Shown one piece after another: positions 1 through 7,212 of a stretch of DNA of 10,247 bases. The first letter of the stretch is position 1; each line of letters opens with the position of its first letter. The notes beneath the pieces are model-generated. The model was not told where the DNA came from. It did not search any database and worked only from the letters and a program-made list of their open reading frames with translations. The stretch is from Betaproteobacteria bacterium (GTDB lineage Bacteria; Pseudomonadota; Gammaproteobacteria; Burkholderiales; SG8-41): contig JANXRI010000157.1 of NCBI GenBank assembly GCA_025353085.1, forward strand, positions 1 through 10,247. The letters are read 5' to 3'. The translations under genes were made by a program, and so were the position numbers.

Positions 1-1836
1 ACGCCGATCACGCCGGGCTTCGAGGCGCTGGTGTTCAAGGCCTCACGCGGCATCGAGGACATTTACGAGCTGACCTACTTCCGCAAGGACGGCAGCCGTT
101 TTCCGGCGGTGGTGTCGGTCACGGCGCTGCGCGACGATCAAAATTCGATCATCGGCTATCTGCTGATCGGCACCGACAACACCGCGCGCAAGCAGGTCGA
201 AGCCGAGCAGATGCTGCTCGACCAGCGGTTGCGCGATCAGCAGTTCTACACGCGCTCGCTGATCGAATCGAATATCGACGCACTGACGATCACCGATTTG
301 CGCGGCATCATCACCGATGTCAACCAGCAGATGGAAGCGCTTACCGGCTGCACGCGCGATGAATTGATCGGCGCACCGTTCAAGAACTACTTTACCGATC
401 CGGGGCGCGCCGAGGCCAGCATCAAGCGCGTCCTGCGCGAAAGCAAGGTCACCAATTATGAGTTGACCGCGCGCGCCCGGGACAGCAAGGAAACCGTAGT
501 GTCGTACAACGCGACCACGCTGCATGACAGGGATCGCAAACTGCGCGGCGTATTCGCGGCCGCGCGCGACGTGACCGAACGCAAACGCTTCGAACTCACG
601 TTGCAGGAGAACAACGTCGCGCTCGAAAGCGCGATTGCCGCGGCCGACAAGGCTAACCTCGCCAAGTCGAACTTTCTGTCGAGCATGAGCCATGAGCTGC
701 GCACCCCGCTGAACGCGATTCTGGGTTTCAGCCAGTTGATGGATTCCGACTTCCCGGCGCCGACGCCGTCGCAAAAAGCAAGCATCGACCAGATACTGCA
801 TGCCGGCTGGTATTTGCTCGAGCTCATTAACGAAATTCTCGATCTCGCATTGATCGAATCCGGCAAGCTCGCAATCTCGCGCGAATCGCTGGCGCTCGAT
901 GAGATCATGGTCGAATGTCATTCCATGATCGAGTCGCAGGCCGCCAAGCGCGGCATCCGCATAAGCTTTCCGCGCTTCGACGAGCCGTGTTTCGTGTATG
1001 CCGATCGTACGCGCGTCAAACAGATCCTGATCAATCTGCTGTCGAACTCGATTAAGTACAATCAGGCAGACGGGTCCGTGGTGGTCGAATGCGCCGCGGT
1101 CGCGCCGGATAATTTTCGCATCAGCATCCGCGACACCGGCGTGGGATTACCGCCGGAAAAAATCGCACAATTATTTCAACCTTTCAACCGCCTTGGCCAG
1201 GAGGGCAGCGCCGAGGAAGGCACCGGCATCGGCCTGGTTGTAACCAAGCGGCTGGTCGAACTGATGGGCGGCAAGATTGGTGTAGAAAGCACGGTCGGCA
1301 CCGGCAGTGTGTTCTGGTTCGAACTCAATTCGGCGCGCGCGCCGTTAATCCTCGAAGGCCGGCCCGAGGCTGCGATCCAGGAGCCCGTGCAGACGCCGAG
1401 CGGCGCGCCGATGCGCACCCTGCTTTATGTTGAGGACAATCCCGCGAATATGAAACTGGTCGAGCAACTCATCGCGCGGCGCGCAGACATCAAACTACTA
1501 ACCGCGATAAATGGACGGCTCGGTATCGAACTGGCGCGTACCATGCGGCCGGACGTGATTCTGATGGACATTAATCTGCCCGGCATGAGCGGCACCGCAG
1601 CCATGCAGATATTGCGCCAGGACGGCGCGACCCGGCATATACCGGTCGTCGCGCTCAGCGCCAACGCGATTCCGGAGGACATCGAGCGCGGTCTCGAGGC
1701 GGGCTTTTTTCGCTATTTGACGAAGCCGATCAAGTTTGCCGAATTTATGGCGGCGCTTGATCAGGCGCTCGAACAGGCGGAAGCGCTGGCCGGCGCCGGC
1801 ACTTCCAGCGCCAGTGCGCAAACCGCACCGCTATAG
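1..1836 (+). CDS. Hybrid sensor histidine kinase with PAS domains and C-terminal receiver (5' partial)
   Basis: The frame is open at base 1, so the start lies upstream; residues are counted from base 1. Residues 1-65 look like the end of a PAS/PAC domain, and about 80-195 form a second PAS domain ending in a PAC-like RDVTERK motif. A HisKA domain follows, with the phospho-accepting His at residue 231 in SHELRTPLN. The HATPase_c domain has an N-box (NLLSNSIKYN, Asn345/Asn349), a G1 box DTGVG (378-382) and a G2 box GTGIG (407-411). A receiver domain covers about 471-590, with an acidic pair at 478-479, phospho-Asp523 in LMDINLPG and Lys575 in the TKP motif. All catalytic residues for autophosphorylation and relay to the receiver are visible. 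No transmembrane segment is in the visible part, so cytoplasmic versus membrane location depends on the missing N terminus. There is no DNA-binding output, so a separate HPt or regulator partner is expected but not seen. The signal sensed is unknown. Confidence 0.95.
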   Translation, partial: TPITPGFEALVFKASRGIEDIYELTYFRKDGSRFPAVVSVTALRDDQNSIIGYLLIGTDNTARKQVEAEQMLLDQRLRDQQFYTRSLIESNIDALTITDLRGIITDVNQQMEALTGCTRDELIGAPFKNYFTDPGRAEASIKRVLRESKVTNYELTARARDSKETVVSYNATTLHDRDRKLRGVFAAARDVTERKRFELTLQENNVALESAIAAADKANLAKSNFLSSMSHELRTPLNAILGFSQLMDSDFPAPTPSQKASIDQILHAGWYLLELINEILDLALIESGKLAISRESLALDEIMVECHSMIESQAAKRGIRISFPRFDEPCFVYADRTRVKQILINLLSNSIKYNQADGSVVVECAAVAPDNFRISIRDTGVGLPPEKIAQLFQPFNRLGQEGSAEEGTGIGLVVTKRLVELMGGKIGVESTVGTGSVFWFELNSARAPLILEGRPEAAIQEPVQTPSGAPMRTLLYVEDNPANMKLVEQLIARRADIKLLTAINGRLGIELARTMRPDVILMDINLPGMSGTAAMQILRQDGATRHIPVVALSANAIPEDIERGLEAGFFRYLTKPIKFAEFMAALDQALEQAEALAGAGTSSASAQTAPL

Positions 1837-3477
1837 CTCGTCGTCGACCGCCAGCAACGACAGCAGTCTCACCATCACCCGCTGGCCGTTGCTGCGCGCG
1901 GGTTCGCGATCGTATTCGACGAGCTTGCCGTTTTCCTGCGTGCGCCACACCAGCGGCGGCGTATTGCCGCCATCCCGCGGCGCGAGCAACACCTGATAAG
2001 CATTGGGTGGACTGCTCATGGCTTCGAATCGTGCGACGGCCTGCCGGGCAAGCTCGGGGCTGTCGATGATCAGGCCGATCTCGGTATTAAGGTGCATCGA
2101 GCGCTGATCGAAATTCATCGAGCCCACAAACAGCCGCTCGCGGTCGAGCACGAACAGCTTCGCATGCAATGAGTAATTGCCGAACCGCGAGATGTTTACC
2201 GGTTGACCGCTGCCGCGCGAGTTTCCAAGCAGCGAACGTATTTCGTAAATCTCTACCCCCCTTTCCAGCAAAGGCTCGCGGTAGCGCATGTATGCCGCCT
2301 GCGCCAATATTACGGTGGTCGCCTCGAGCGAGCTCGTCAAAATGCTGACCTTCGCATCGCGCTTGCGAATATCGGTAAACAGCTTCATGCCTTCGTCGCC
2401 CGGTATCAGATAAGGCGTGATCATCAGCAGTTCGGTCTTCACCGCGGCCACCGCTGCGGCGACGGGTTTGTGCATGAGCCGGCCCACCATTTCGCCTTTT
2501 TCGACGCGCTTCTTATCCGGACTGTCGAACACGAGTTGAGAGCTTGCCCAGACCAGTGGCAGCTTGCCGGACAGCGTGTCGGCAAGCGGCTGGCCGCTGG
2601 CCACGCGGCTCGCATAGTCGGTGCCATCGGATTTCACTTGCTGGCGATGATCGGTCAGGATCTGCCGGTAACTGGCGAGTGCGGCATCCGAGGTCATTTC
2701 CTTCGTGAGCGCGCGCATCGGAATGCTCAGATCACAGTTCCAGAATTCGTCAAAAGTGCCGGAGAGCTGCTTGACGACCGGCCCGGCGGCAAAGACATCA
2801 TCATCGGCGTATTGAGATTCGGGATTGATCTGAAAATACTGATCGCCGACATTGCGGCCGCCGACAATCGCGATGGCGTTGTCGACGACCATCAACTTGT
2901 TGTGCATGCGATAGTCGAGCCGCGAACTGTTGAATGCAAATTCGAGCGCGCGCATGAAGACGGACGGGCCGCGGTAGGAGAACGGGTTGTACGCGCGGAT
3001 CTCGATTTGAGGATGCGCGTCCAGCGCAGCCGTTTGTTCGTCGCCCGGCTTGGCTTCGCCATCGTCGAGCAGCAGGCGAACGCGCACGCCCCGGTCGGCC
3101 GCGCGCAATACCGCTTCGGCGAGCAATTTGCCGGTTTCGTCGGCGCGGAATATGAAATATTGAAGATCGAGCGTGCGCTCGGCGGCATTAATCATCTGGA
3201 CGCGCGCGAGAAATCCGTCGACGCCGACGGTTACCATGCGAAACGCCGAAGTGCCCGGATGTTGGCTCGCGGCATCTGCAAATTGCCGGCCCAGACGCGT
3301 TTGTTCTGGCGCGGCGATCGCCCACGACACGGTTTTGGGGAAGCTGGAGCCCGGCGGCAACGTCGAGCATCCGCCGGCGAACGCGGCGACCAGCACAAAG
3401 ATGAAAACGCGCGCAGCGATGCCGTGGTCGCACGTAAACCGTTTAGCTGAAACGGGCGCCGTCGATATTGTTGTCAT
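1831..3477 (-). CDS. Phospholipase D family lipoprotein, ClsC/YmdC-like (probable cardiolipin synthase)
   Basis: The protein has two HKD phosphodiesterase motifs (HxKx4D). From the ATG at 3477 they are His192/Lys194/Asp199 followed by GGRN, and His438/Lys440/Asp445 followed by GSMNFDQRS. Members of this family transfer phosphatidyl groups; E. coli ClsC makes cardiolipin from phosphatidylglycerol and phosphatidylethanolamine. The C terminus keeps the EPxxS...LLSLL ending typical of YmdC-like proteins, so it is full length. The N terminus has a hydrophobic stretch ending in AGGC, giving a lipoprotein Cys at residue 37 and a probable periplasmic membrane-anchored location. At 548 aa it is longer than E. 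coli ClsC (about 473), through this exported N-terminal part and a linker between the motifs. The ATG at 3477 was chosen because GAGG lies 9 nt upstream; a GTG at 3507 or ATG at 3504 would add 9-10 residues with a poorer ribosome site. A YmdB-like partner is not seen. The exact substrate is inferred. Confidence 0.92.
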   Translation of the reverse strand: MTTISTAPVSAKRFTCDHGIAARVFIFVLVAAFAGGCSTLPPGSSFPKTVSWAIAAPEQTRLGRQFADAASQHPGTSAFRMVTVGVDGFLARVQMINAAERTLDLQYFIFRADETGKLLAEAVLRAADRGVRVRLLLDDGEAKPGDEQTAALDAHPQIEIRAYNPFSYRGPSVFMRALEFAFNSSRLDYRMHNKLMVVDNAIAIVGGRNVGDQYFQINPESQYADDDVFAAGPVVKQLSGTFDEFWNCDLSIPMRALTKEMTSDAALASYRQILTDHRQQVKSDGTDYASRVASGQPLADTLSGKLPLVWASSQLVFDSPDKKRVEKGEMVGRLMHKPVAAAVAAVKTELLMITPYLIPGDEGMKLFTDIRKRDAKVSILTSSLEATTVILAQAAYMRYREPLLERGVEIYEIRSLLGNSRGSGQPVNISRFGNYSLHAKLFVLDRERLFVGSMNFDQRSMHLNTEIGLIIDSPELARQAVARFEAMSSPPNAYQVLLAPRDGGNTPPLVWRTQENGKLVEYDREPARSNGQRVMVRLLSLLAVDDEL

Positions 3478-3486
3478 TGTTTTGAG

Positions 3487-3490
3487 CCTC
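3487..3490 (-). promoter_or_regulatory. Ribosome binding site that decides the phospholipase D start
   Basis: On the minus strand GAGG lies 9 nt before the ATG at 3477. The upstream alternatives (GTG 3507, ATG 3504) have only a loose GAGCGG match within 5 nt, so the internal ATG is preferred. Confidence 0.4.
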
Positions 3491-3507
3491 GAAATCGCTT
3501 GCATCAC

Positions 3508-3763
3508 CGCTCGGTCACTGTGAACACCTGCCGGATGGCGCGCTCTCCCGTACGCTCTGCGCCCTTTTTAAGGGTGCGGAAATTATTGCAGCCGCGGTCT
3601 ATTGAGGTCTGTTCGCCAGCACACACTTCGCATCGCGAAAATGCAGCTATATTTTGACGTATGTGGGCCGGCGCACGAAGCGTTTGGCGGCGCGTAGCGG
3701 AGACTCGGTGCTCTGGATACATCCGCCAGAAGCGCCATTTCCCAACTTTGAAAGAAAAATACC
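3508..3763. other. Divergent intergenic region between phospholipase D and BON genes
   Basis: This 256-bp spacer (slightly longer if the phospholipase start is 3477) must hold the promoters of both flanking genes. I see no convincing -35/-10 pair. It holds a small hairpin at about 3559-3577 (CCCTT/AAGGG core with three T in the loop, extendable to 8 pairs with one G-U). It lacks a following T-tract, so it is not a clear terminator. The 72-codon minus frame here (3504-3722) has no recognisable features and is not annotated. Confidence 0.5.
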
Positions 3764-4093
3764 ATGAACATCAAAATCGTTACTACCTGCCTGCTTGCAG
3801 GCGCACTGGTCCTGCCGATTGCCGGGTACAGCGCAGACGGCGACACCGATCGCACTTCACCCAAAGCGTTTGTCAAAGACTCGGTCATCACGACCAAGAT
3901 CAAAGCCGAACTCGCCGGTGAAAAGATTTCGAGCCTCGTGCATATCAAAGTCGATACCGACGCCAAGGGGGTGGTAAGCCTGAGCGGTACTGCGGCAAAC
4001 CAGCCCGCCGTCGATCGCGCGGTTACGATCGCCCGCGGCGTCAAAGGCGTTACGTCGGTGAAGAACGACATCGTCGTCAAAGCCGATAAATAA
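3764..4093 (+). CDS. Periplasmic BON-domain protein (OsmY-like, single BON)
   Basis: This 109-residue protein begins with a Sec signal peptide: Lys at position 4, a hydrophobic core at about 5-20 and likely cleavage after the YSA at 22-24. The rest is one BON domain (about 37-106): an initial helix SVITTKIKAEL, then the diagnostic VVSLSGTA strand, the helix AVDRAVTIARGVKGV and the final strand SVKNDIVV. BON domains are thought to bind phospholipid membranes; OsmY, the type protein, is a periplasmic osmotic and stationary-phase stress protein with two BONs. The start is ATG in an A-rich leader (GAAAGAAAAA about 5 nt upstream), a weak Shine-Dalgarno. A small reading frame follows after 33 nt and then a strong terminator, so the two may be one transcript. 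The second BON domain of the lipoprotein at 8071 resembles this one. A role in envelope stress is inferred from the family. Confidence 0.92.
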   Translation: MNIKIVTTCLLAGALVLPIAGYSADGDTDRTSPKAFVKDSVITTKIKAELAGEKISSLVHIKVDTDAKGVVSLSGTAANQPAVDRAVTIARGVKGVTSVKNDIVVKADK

Positions 4094-4126
4094 TCTGTTT
4101 CAACCGAACCCCGGCAGGTATACGTT

Positions 4127-4330
4127 ATGACGATCGAAACTATCTATGACAAACCGTTGAGCGTCACGCCCAGTGTTCGCAGCGAGGGTGAGGGCTCTGG
4201 TCTCACATCTGCGACCGCAGAGCTTCTCACAATATTCGACCGCCTCGAGCGAGAGGTCGATGCTGACCGTTATCGCATGGAGTTGCACTCGTCGGCGCGC
4301 AGGATGCGCGTCGTCCGCTGCGGTGACTAG
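4127..4330 (+). CDS. Small hypothetical protein downstream of BON gene
   Basis: I do not recognise this 67-codon frame. It begins with ATG 33 nt after the BON gene stop, preceded by GGCAGG about 8 nt upstream, a reasonable ribosome site. It ends 45 nt before a strong intrinsic terminator, so it would sit inside the BON transcript. The product is hydrophilic: an N-terminal Gly/Ser-rich stretch (about 16-27), then a segment rich in Leu, Glu and Arg (about 28-60) that could form an amphipathic helix, with a single Cys near the end. There is no signal peptide or membrane segment, so it would be cytoplasmic, unlike its neighbour. It may be a real small protein or simply a stop-free leader in GC-rich DNA. 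Position and ribosome site favour reality; lack of recognised homology keeps confidence moderate. Confidence 0.45.
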   Translation: MTIETIYDKPLSVTPSVRSEGEGSGLTSATAELLTIFDRLEREVDADRYRMELHSSARRMRVVRCGD

Positions 4331-4375
4331 ACTGCGGTGATCGTCGCGAGGGTTGCGAGCAACACGATAATCGGT

Positions 4376-4408
4376 AAAACGGCGCATCATCCGAGGCGCC
4401 GTTTTTTT
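4376..4408 (+). terminator. Strong Rho-independent terminator after BON/small-ORF unit
   Basis: A perfect 10-bp stem (AAAACGGCGC at 4376-4385 pairing with GCGCCGTTTT at 4396-4405) encloses a 10-nt loop and runs directly into seven T residues (4402-4408). This is the clearest intrinsic terminator in the window. It closes the transcript that starts before 3764. Confidence 0.88.
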
Positions 4409-4614
4409 ATTGCCGCAGCGAAGCCCGCGGTTGGCAAAAAGAGGGCGGGTGGTAACCGCTTGCCGCTTCTTTTGAGAGGTGCGTAGCCGGTTCGTCAAAA
4501 AGTTTGCATTATTATTTATGCACGAGTGAACTGAAATGTGATGCGGCCTGCCTAATTCGGCATCAATACCGGCGCCGGGTGCCGGTTTCGTCGTGCATAT
4601 CGAAAGAAAACACC
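4409..4614 (+). promoter_or_regulatory. Probable promoter and leader region of the sugar dehydrogenase gene
   Basis: After the terminator, 206 bp precede the ATG at 4615, and the promoter should be here. An AT-rich patch at 4495-4522 contains an imperfect palindrome with TGCAT/ATGCA arms (4505-4522) that could be a -10 area or operator; TTGAGA at 4472-4477 is a possible -35. ACCGG/CCGGT arms at about 4568-4586 can form a small hairpin in the leader. The ribosome site is the A-rich GAAAGAAAA just before the ATG. None of these is strong enough for a firm call. Confidence 0.3.
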
Positions 4615-5940
4615 ATGACTAAATTGCCGTATCGCTATTTGCTGCCCGTATTTGTCGCTCTATGTCTTACGGCCTGCGGGGGCGCGGCGCGATTAACCGT
4701 TGATCAAGGCAGCGGACCCAATCCCACGCTGCCGGCGCCGGAGAAATCCCTTATTCCGGTAGTCAATATTGCGCCGGCCAAGGGTTGGCCGGCGGATGGC
4801 AAGCCGATTGCGGCAGCGGGCACGGCAGTCGCCCGCTTCGCGGAAAAACTCGACCATCCGCGCTGGATTTACGTGCTGCCCAATGGCGACGTGCTGGTCG
4901 CTGAAACCAATGCGCCGCCGAAACCCGAGGACGGGAAAGGCATCAAAGGGCGGATCATGAAAATGGTCATGCGCCGAGCGGGTGCGGGCGTGCCGAGCGC
5001 CAACCGAATCACGTTGTTGCGTGACAGCGATGGCGACGGCGTTGCGGAAGTCCGTTCAGTGTTTCTCGAGGGCCTCAGTTCACCCTTTGGTATGGCGCTG
5101 GTCGGCAGTGATCTTTATGTCGCAAATTCAGATGCGGTGGTGCGGTTTCCATACCGCGCGGGCGACACGAAAATCACTGCGCCTGCCGTCAAGGTGATGG
5201 ATTTGCCCGCCGGTCCCATTAATCATCACTGGACCAAAAATATTATTGCGAGCAGGGACGGCGCGCGGCTTTATGTGACCGTCGGATCGAACAGTAACGT
5301 GGCCGAAAATGGCATCGATAAAGAAGAAGGCCGCGCCGCTATCTGGGAGTTCGACCTTAAGACGGGAATTAAACGTGTGTTTGCGGGCGGCTTGCGCAAT
5401 CCTAACGGCATGGCGTGGGAGGCGGACAGCGGCGCCCTGTGGACGGTCGTCAATGAGCGCGACGAACTGGGCAGCGATCTGGTGCCGGACTATTTAACGT
5501 CGGTCAAAGATGGCGGCTTTTACGGCTGGCCGTACAGCTATTACGGCCAGCATGTCGATACGCGCGTAGAACCGCCGCGCCCGGATCTGGTGGCAACAGC
5601 AATGGCTCCAGATTATGCGCTGGGACCGCATACCGCGTCATTGGGGCTCGCGTCCGCGCATGGCACCAGTCTGCCCGCGCAATTTCAGCACGGCATGTTC
5701 ATCGGTCAGCACGGTTCATGGAATCGCAAACCGCATAGCGGCTACAAAGTCGTGTTCGTGCCTTTCAGCGGCGGCAAGGCCGCAGTGGGCCCGGTGGTGG
5801 ATGTGCTCACCGGGTTTGTTTCGCCGGAAGGTAATGCGCAGGGCCGACCGGTGGGTGTTGCGCTCGACAAGACGGGCGCGCTGCTCGTCGCGGATGACGT
5901 CGGCAATATCGTCTGGCGTGTGAGCGCACTCCCGCGCTAG
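4615..5940 (+). CDS. PQQ-dependent sugar dehydrogenase / L-sorbosone dehydrogenase family lipoprotein
   Basis: The family comprises six-bladed beta-propeller quinoproteins that oxidise aldose sugars or sorbosone in the periplasm with PQQ and calcium. The 441-residue product starts at ATG 4615; a TTG 111 nt upstream in frame would add 37 residues ahead of the signal peptide and is unlikely. The signal peptide ends in LTAC, so Cys21 is a lipoprotein anchor. Blade-type repeats are visible: LDHPRWIYVLPNGDVLVAET (79-98), LSSPFGMALVGSDLYVA (154-170), then ARLYVTVGSNSN, GLRNPNGMAW (259-268), DGGFYGWPYSYYGQ (299-312), GQHGSWNR and RPVGVALD. His204/His205 and Arg261 lie where soluble glucose dehydrogenase has its catalytic His and a PQQ-contacting Arg. 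DSDGDG (137-142) resembles a calcium-binding loop. No PQQ synthesis genes are in the window, so the cofactor must be made elsewhere or taken up. The actual substrate cannot be told. Confidence 0.9.
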   Translation: MTKLPYRYLLPVFVALCLTACGGAARLTVDQGSGPNPTLPAPEKSLIPVVNIAPAKGWPADGKPIAAAGTAVARFAEKLDHPRWIYVLPNGDVLVAETNAPPKPEDGKGIKGRIMKMVMRRAGAGVPSANRITLLRDSDGDGVAEVRSVFLEGLSSPFGMALVGSDLYVANSDAVVRFPYRAGDTKITAPAVKVMDLPAGPINHHWTKNIIASRDGARLYVTVGSNSNVAENGIDKEEGRAAIWEFDLKTGIKRVFAGGLRNPNGMAWEADSGALWTVVNERDELGSDLVPDYLTSVKDGGFYGWPYSYYGQHVDTRVEPPRPDLVATAMAPDYALGPHTASLGLASAHGTSLPAQFQHGMFIGQHGSWNRKPHSGYKVVFVPFSGGKAAVGPVVDVLTGFVSPEGNAQGRPVGVALDKTGALLVADDVGNIVWRVSALPR

Positions 5941-5985
5941 GACGCAGTGGGTTTTTCGTAAAATACAACGAACGGAAAAAACGCA

Positions 5986-7050
5986 ATGATTAAAGTCCGC
6001 AAGGGCCAGGCACCCGGCCATCTCACGCGCGAGGCGTTCAGCGCGCGCTTTCGTGAATCTTTTTATGATCCGGCGTTTCGCGCCGAAGACAAGTCGATCG
6101 CGCGGCTTGAAGCGATCGCATGGGACGCGTACTCCGAGGGCCGCAAAGCGCCGCTGGCCGAGAAGGCTGGCCCCGGATACGCCGACCCCGAGTACAAGTT
6201 ATCGGTCGAGTGGATCGCCGCGAAGCAGCGCATTGATGAAGCGCAGCGTCAGTGGACGCAGAGTGCGTCCCGCGTGCTGCTGATCTGCGGCTCGGCGCGC
6301 AACGACGGCACCTGCCCGGGCGAGATGTCGAAGACTTACCGGCTCGTCGAAATCGCCCGTGATATTCTGGAGCGCGCTGATATCCATGTCGACCTGCTCG
6401 ATCTCAGTTTGCTGACATCCGAGTACGGCCGCAAGATTCATCCGTGCAAGGGATGCGCTTCCACTGCCATGCCGCTGTGTCATTGGCCGTGCAGTTGCTA
6501 TCCCAACCATTCGCTTAACCAGACCAACGATTGGATGAACGAAATCTACGAGCGATGGACGGCCGCGCACGGCGTTATCCTCGTTACGCCCGTCTACTGG
6601 TATCAGAGCCCGAGCCCGTTAAAACTGATGATCGACCGCCTCGTGTGCGCCGATGGCGGCAATGCTGACCCCACATCGACTGCGGGCAAGAATGCCGGCA
6701 AAGCGAAAGAACTGGAGATGGCGGGCTGGAACTATCCGCAGCATTTGGCCGGACGCGTCTATGGCCTGATGGTGCATGGCGATGTGGCCGGTATCGAGGG
6801 CTCGCGCCGCGCGTTGTCCGATTGGCTCGACTGGATGGGTTTCATCGACGCCGGTGCGCCCGCCCGCGTCGATCGTTATATCGGCTATTACGAGCCGTAT
6901 GCGACGAGTCACGAAGCGCTCGATCGCGACGAGCCCGTGCAGGAAGAAACCCGCAACGTGGCGCGCGCGGTCGCCAAAGCGGTATCGGAACTGCGCGCCG
7001 GGCGGTTGACTGCGGTGCAACCGGAACTGACGCGACCGCGGCCCAAGTAA
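5986..7050 (+). CDS. Flavodoxin-fold NADPH-dependent FMN reductase-like protein with cysteine cluster
   Basis: The core (about 95-290) is a flavodoxin-like fold: strand RVLLICGSARNDGT (96-109) with the FMN phosphate loop, TPVYWYQSPSPLKLMIDRL (201-219) as the flavin-contacting segment, and a later strand VYGLMVHGD (258-266). Relatives reduce FMN, quinones or other electrophiles with NAD(P)H in the cytoplasm; no signal peptide is present. Two features stand out. First, about 93 residues precede the flavodoxin core, charged and helical-looking, with no domain I recognise. Second, there is a cysteine cluster at 154, 157, 165, 169 and 171, placed where iron-sulfur flavoproteins and related reductases carry their Cys motif. 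The start is ATG with CGGAAAAAA upstream. The gene follows the dehydrogenase by 45 bp with no terminator between, so co-transcription is likely. GTTTTT (5951-5956) can pair loosely with GGAAAAAAC (5974-5982), partly masking the ribosome site. Confidence 0.85.
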   Translation: MIKVRKGQAPGHLTREAFSARFRESFYDPAFRAEDKSIARLEAIAWDAYSEGRKAPLAEKAGPGYADPEYKLSVEWIAAKQRIDEAQRQWTQSASRVLLICGSARNDGTCPGEMSKTYRLVEIARDILERADIHVDLLDLSLLTSEYGRKIHPCKGCASTAMPLCHWPCSCYPNHSLNQTNDWMNEIYERWTAAHGVILVTPVYWYQSPSPLKLMIDRLVCADGGNADPTSTAGKNAGKAKELEMAGWNYPQHLAGRVYGLMVHGDVAGIEGSRRALSDWLDWMGFIDAGAPARVDRYIGYYEPYATSHEALDRDEPVQEETRNVARAVAKAVSELRAGRLTAVQPELTRPRPK

Positions 7051-7212
7051 AGCTTTTATGGGTCTTGCATAATTCTCCATGCGGCGGTTCTGGAGGCCAG
7101 TGCCGCCGCACGGATCTGGAGAGACCGCTAGCGGCGATTCGGATTGTCAGGATGCGCGTCGCGACGATCCGGCACGCCGTCGCCGTCCCAGCGGCCGCGC
7201 TGGAGATGCCAG

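Noticed and set aside
43..921. 292-codon open frame antisense to the histidine kinase
   Set aside because: It lies fully opposite well-supported PAS and HisKA coding sequence, has Arg/Gln-rich composition and no domain; long antisense frames are common in GC-rich genes.
2203..3450. 415-codon open frame antisense to the phospholipase D
   Set aside because: The minus strand carries both HKD motifs and a lipobox. The plus frame is rich in Arg, His and Ala, has no domain and has a non-ATG start.
1831..3477. Phospholipase D as a secreted antibacterial effector (Tle5-like)
   Set aside because: No immunity gene or type VI secretion gene is adjacent, and the lipobox and C-terminal YmdC-type ending fit a ClsC-like enzyme better.
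3504..3722. 72-codon minus frame in the divergent spacer
   Set aside because: It overlaps the promoter area of the phospholipase gene and its product has no recognisable pattern or ribosome site.
4100..4498. 132-codon minus frame
   Set aside because: It runs straight through the strong plus-strand terminator hairpin and its Arg-rich product lacks any motif.
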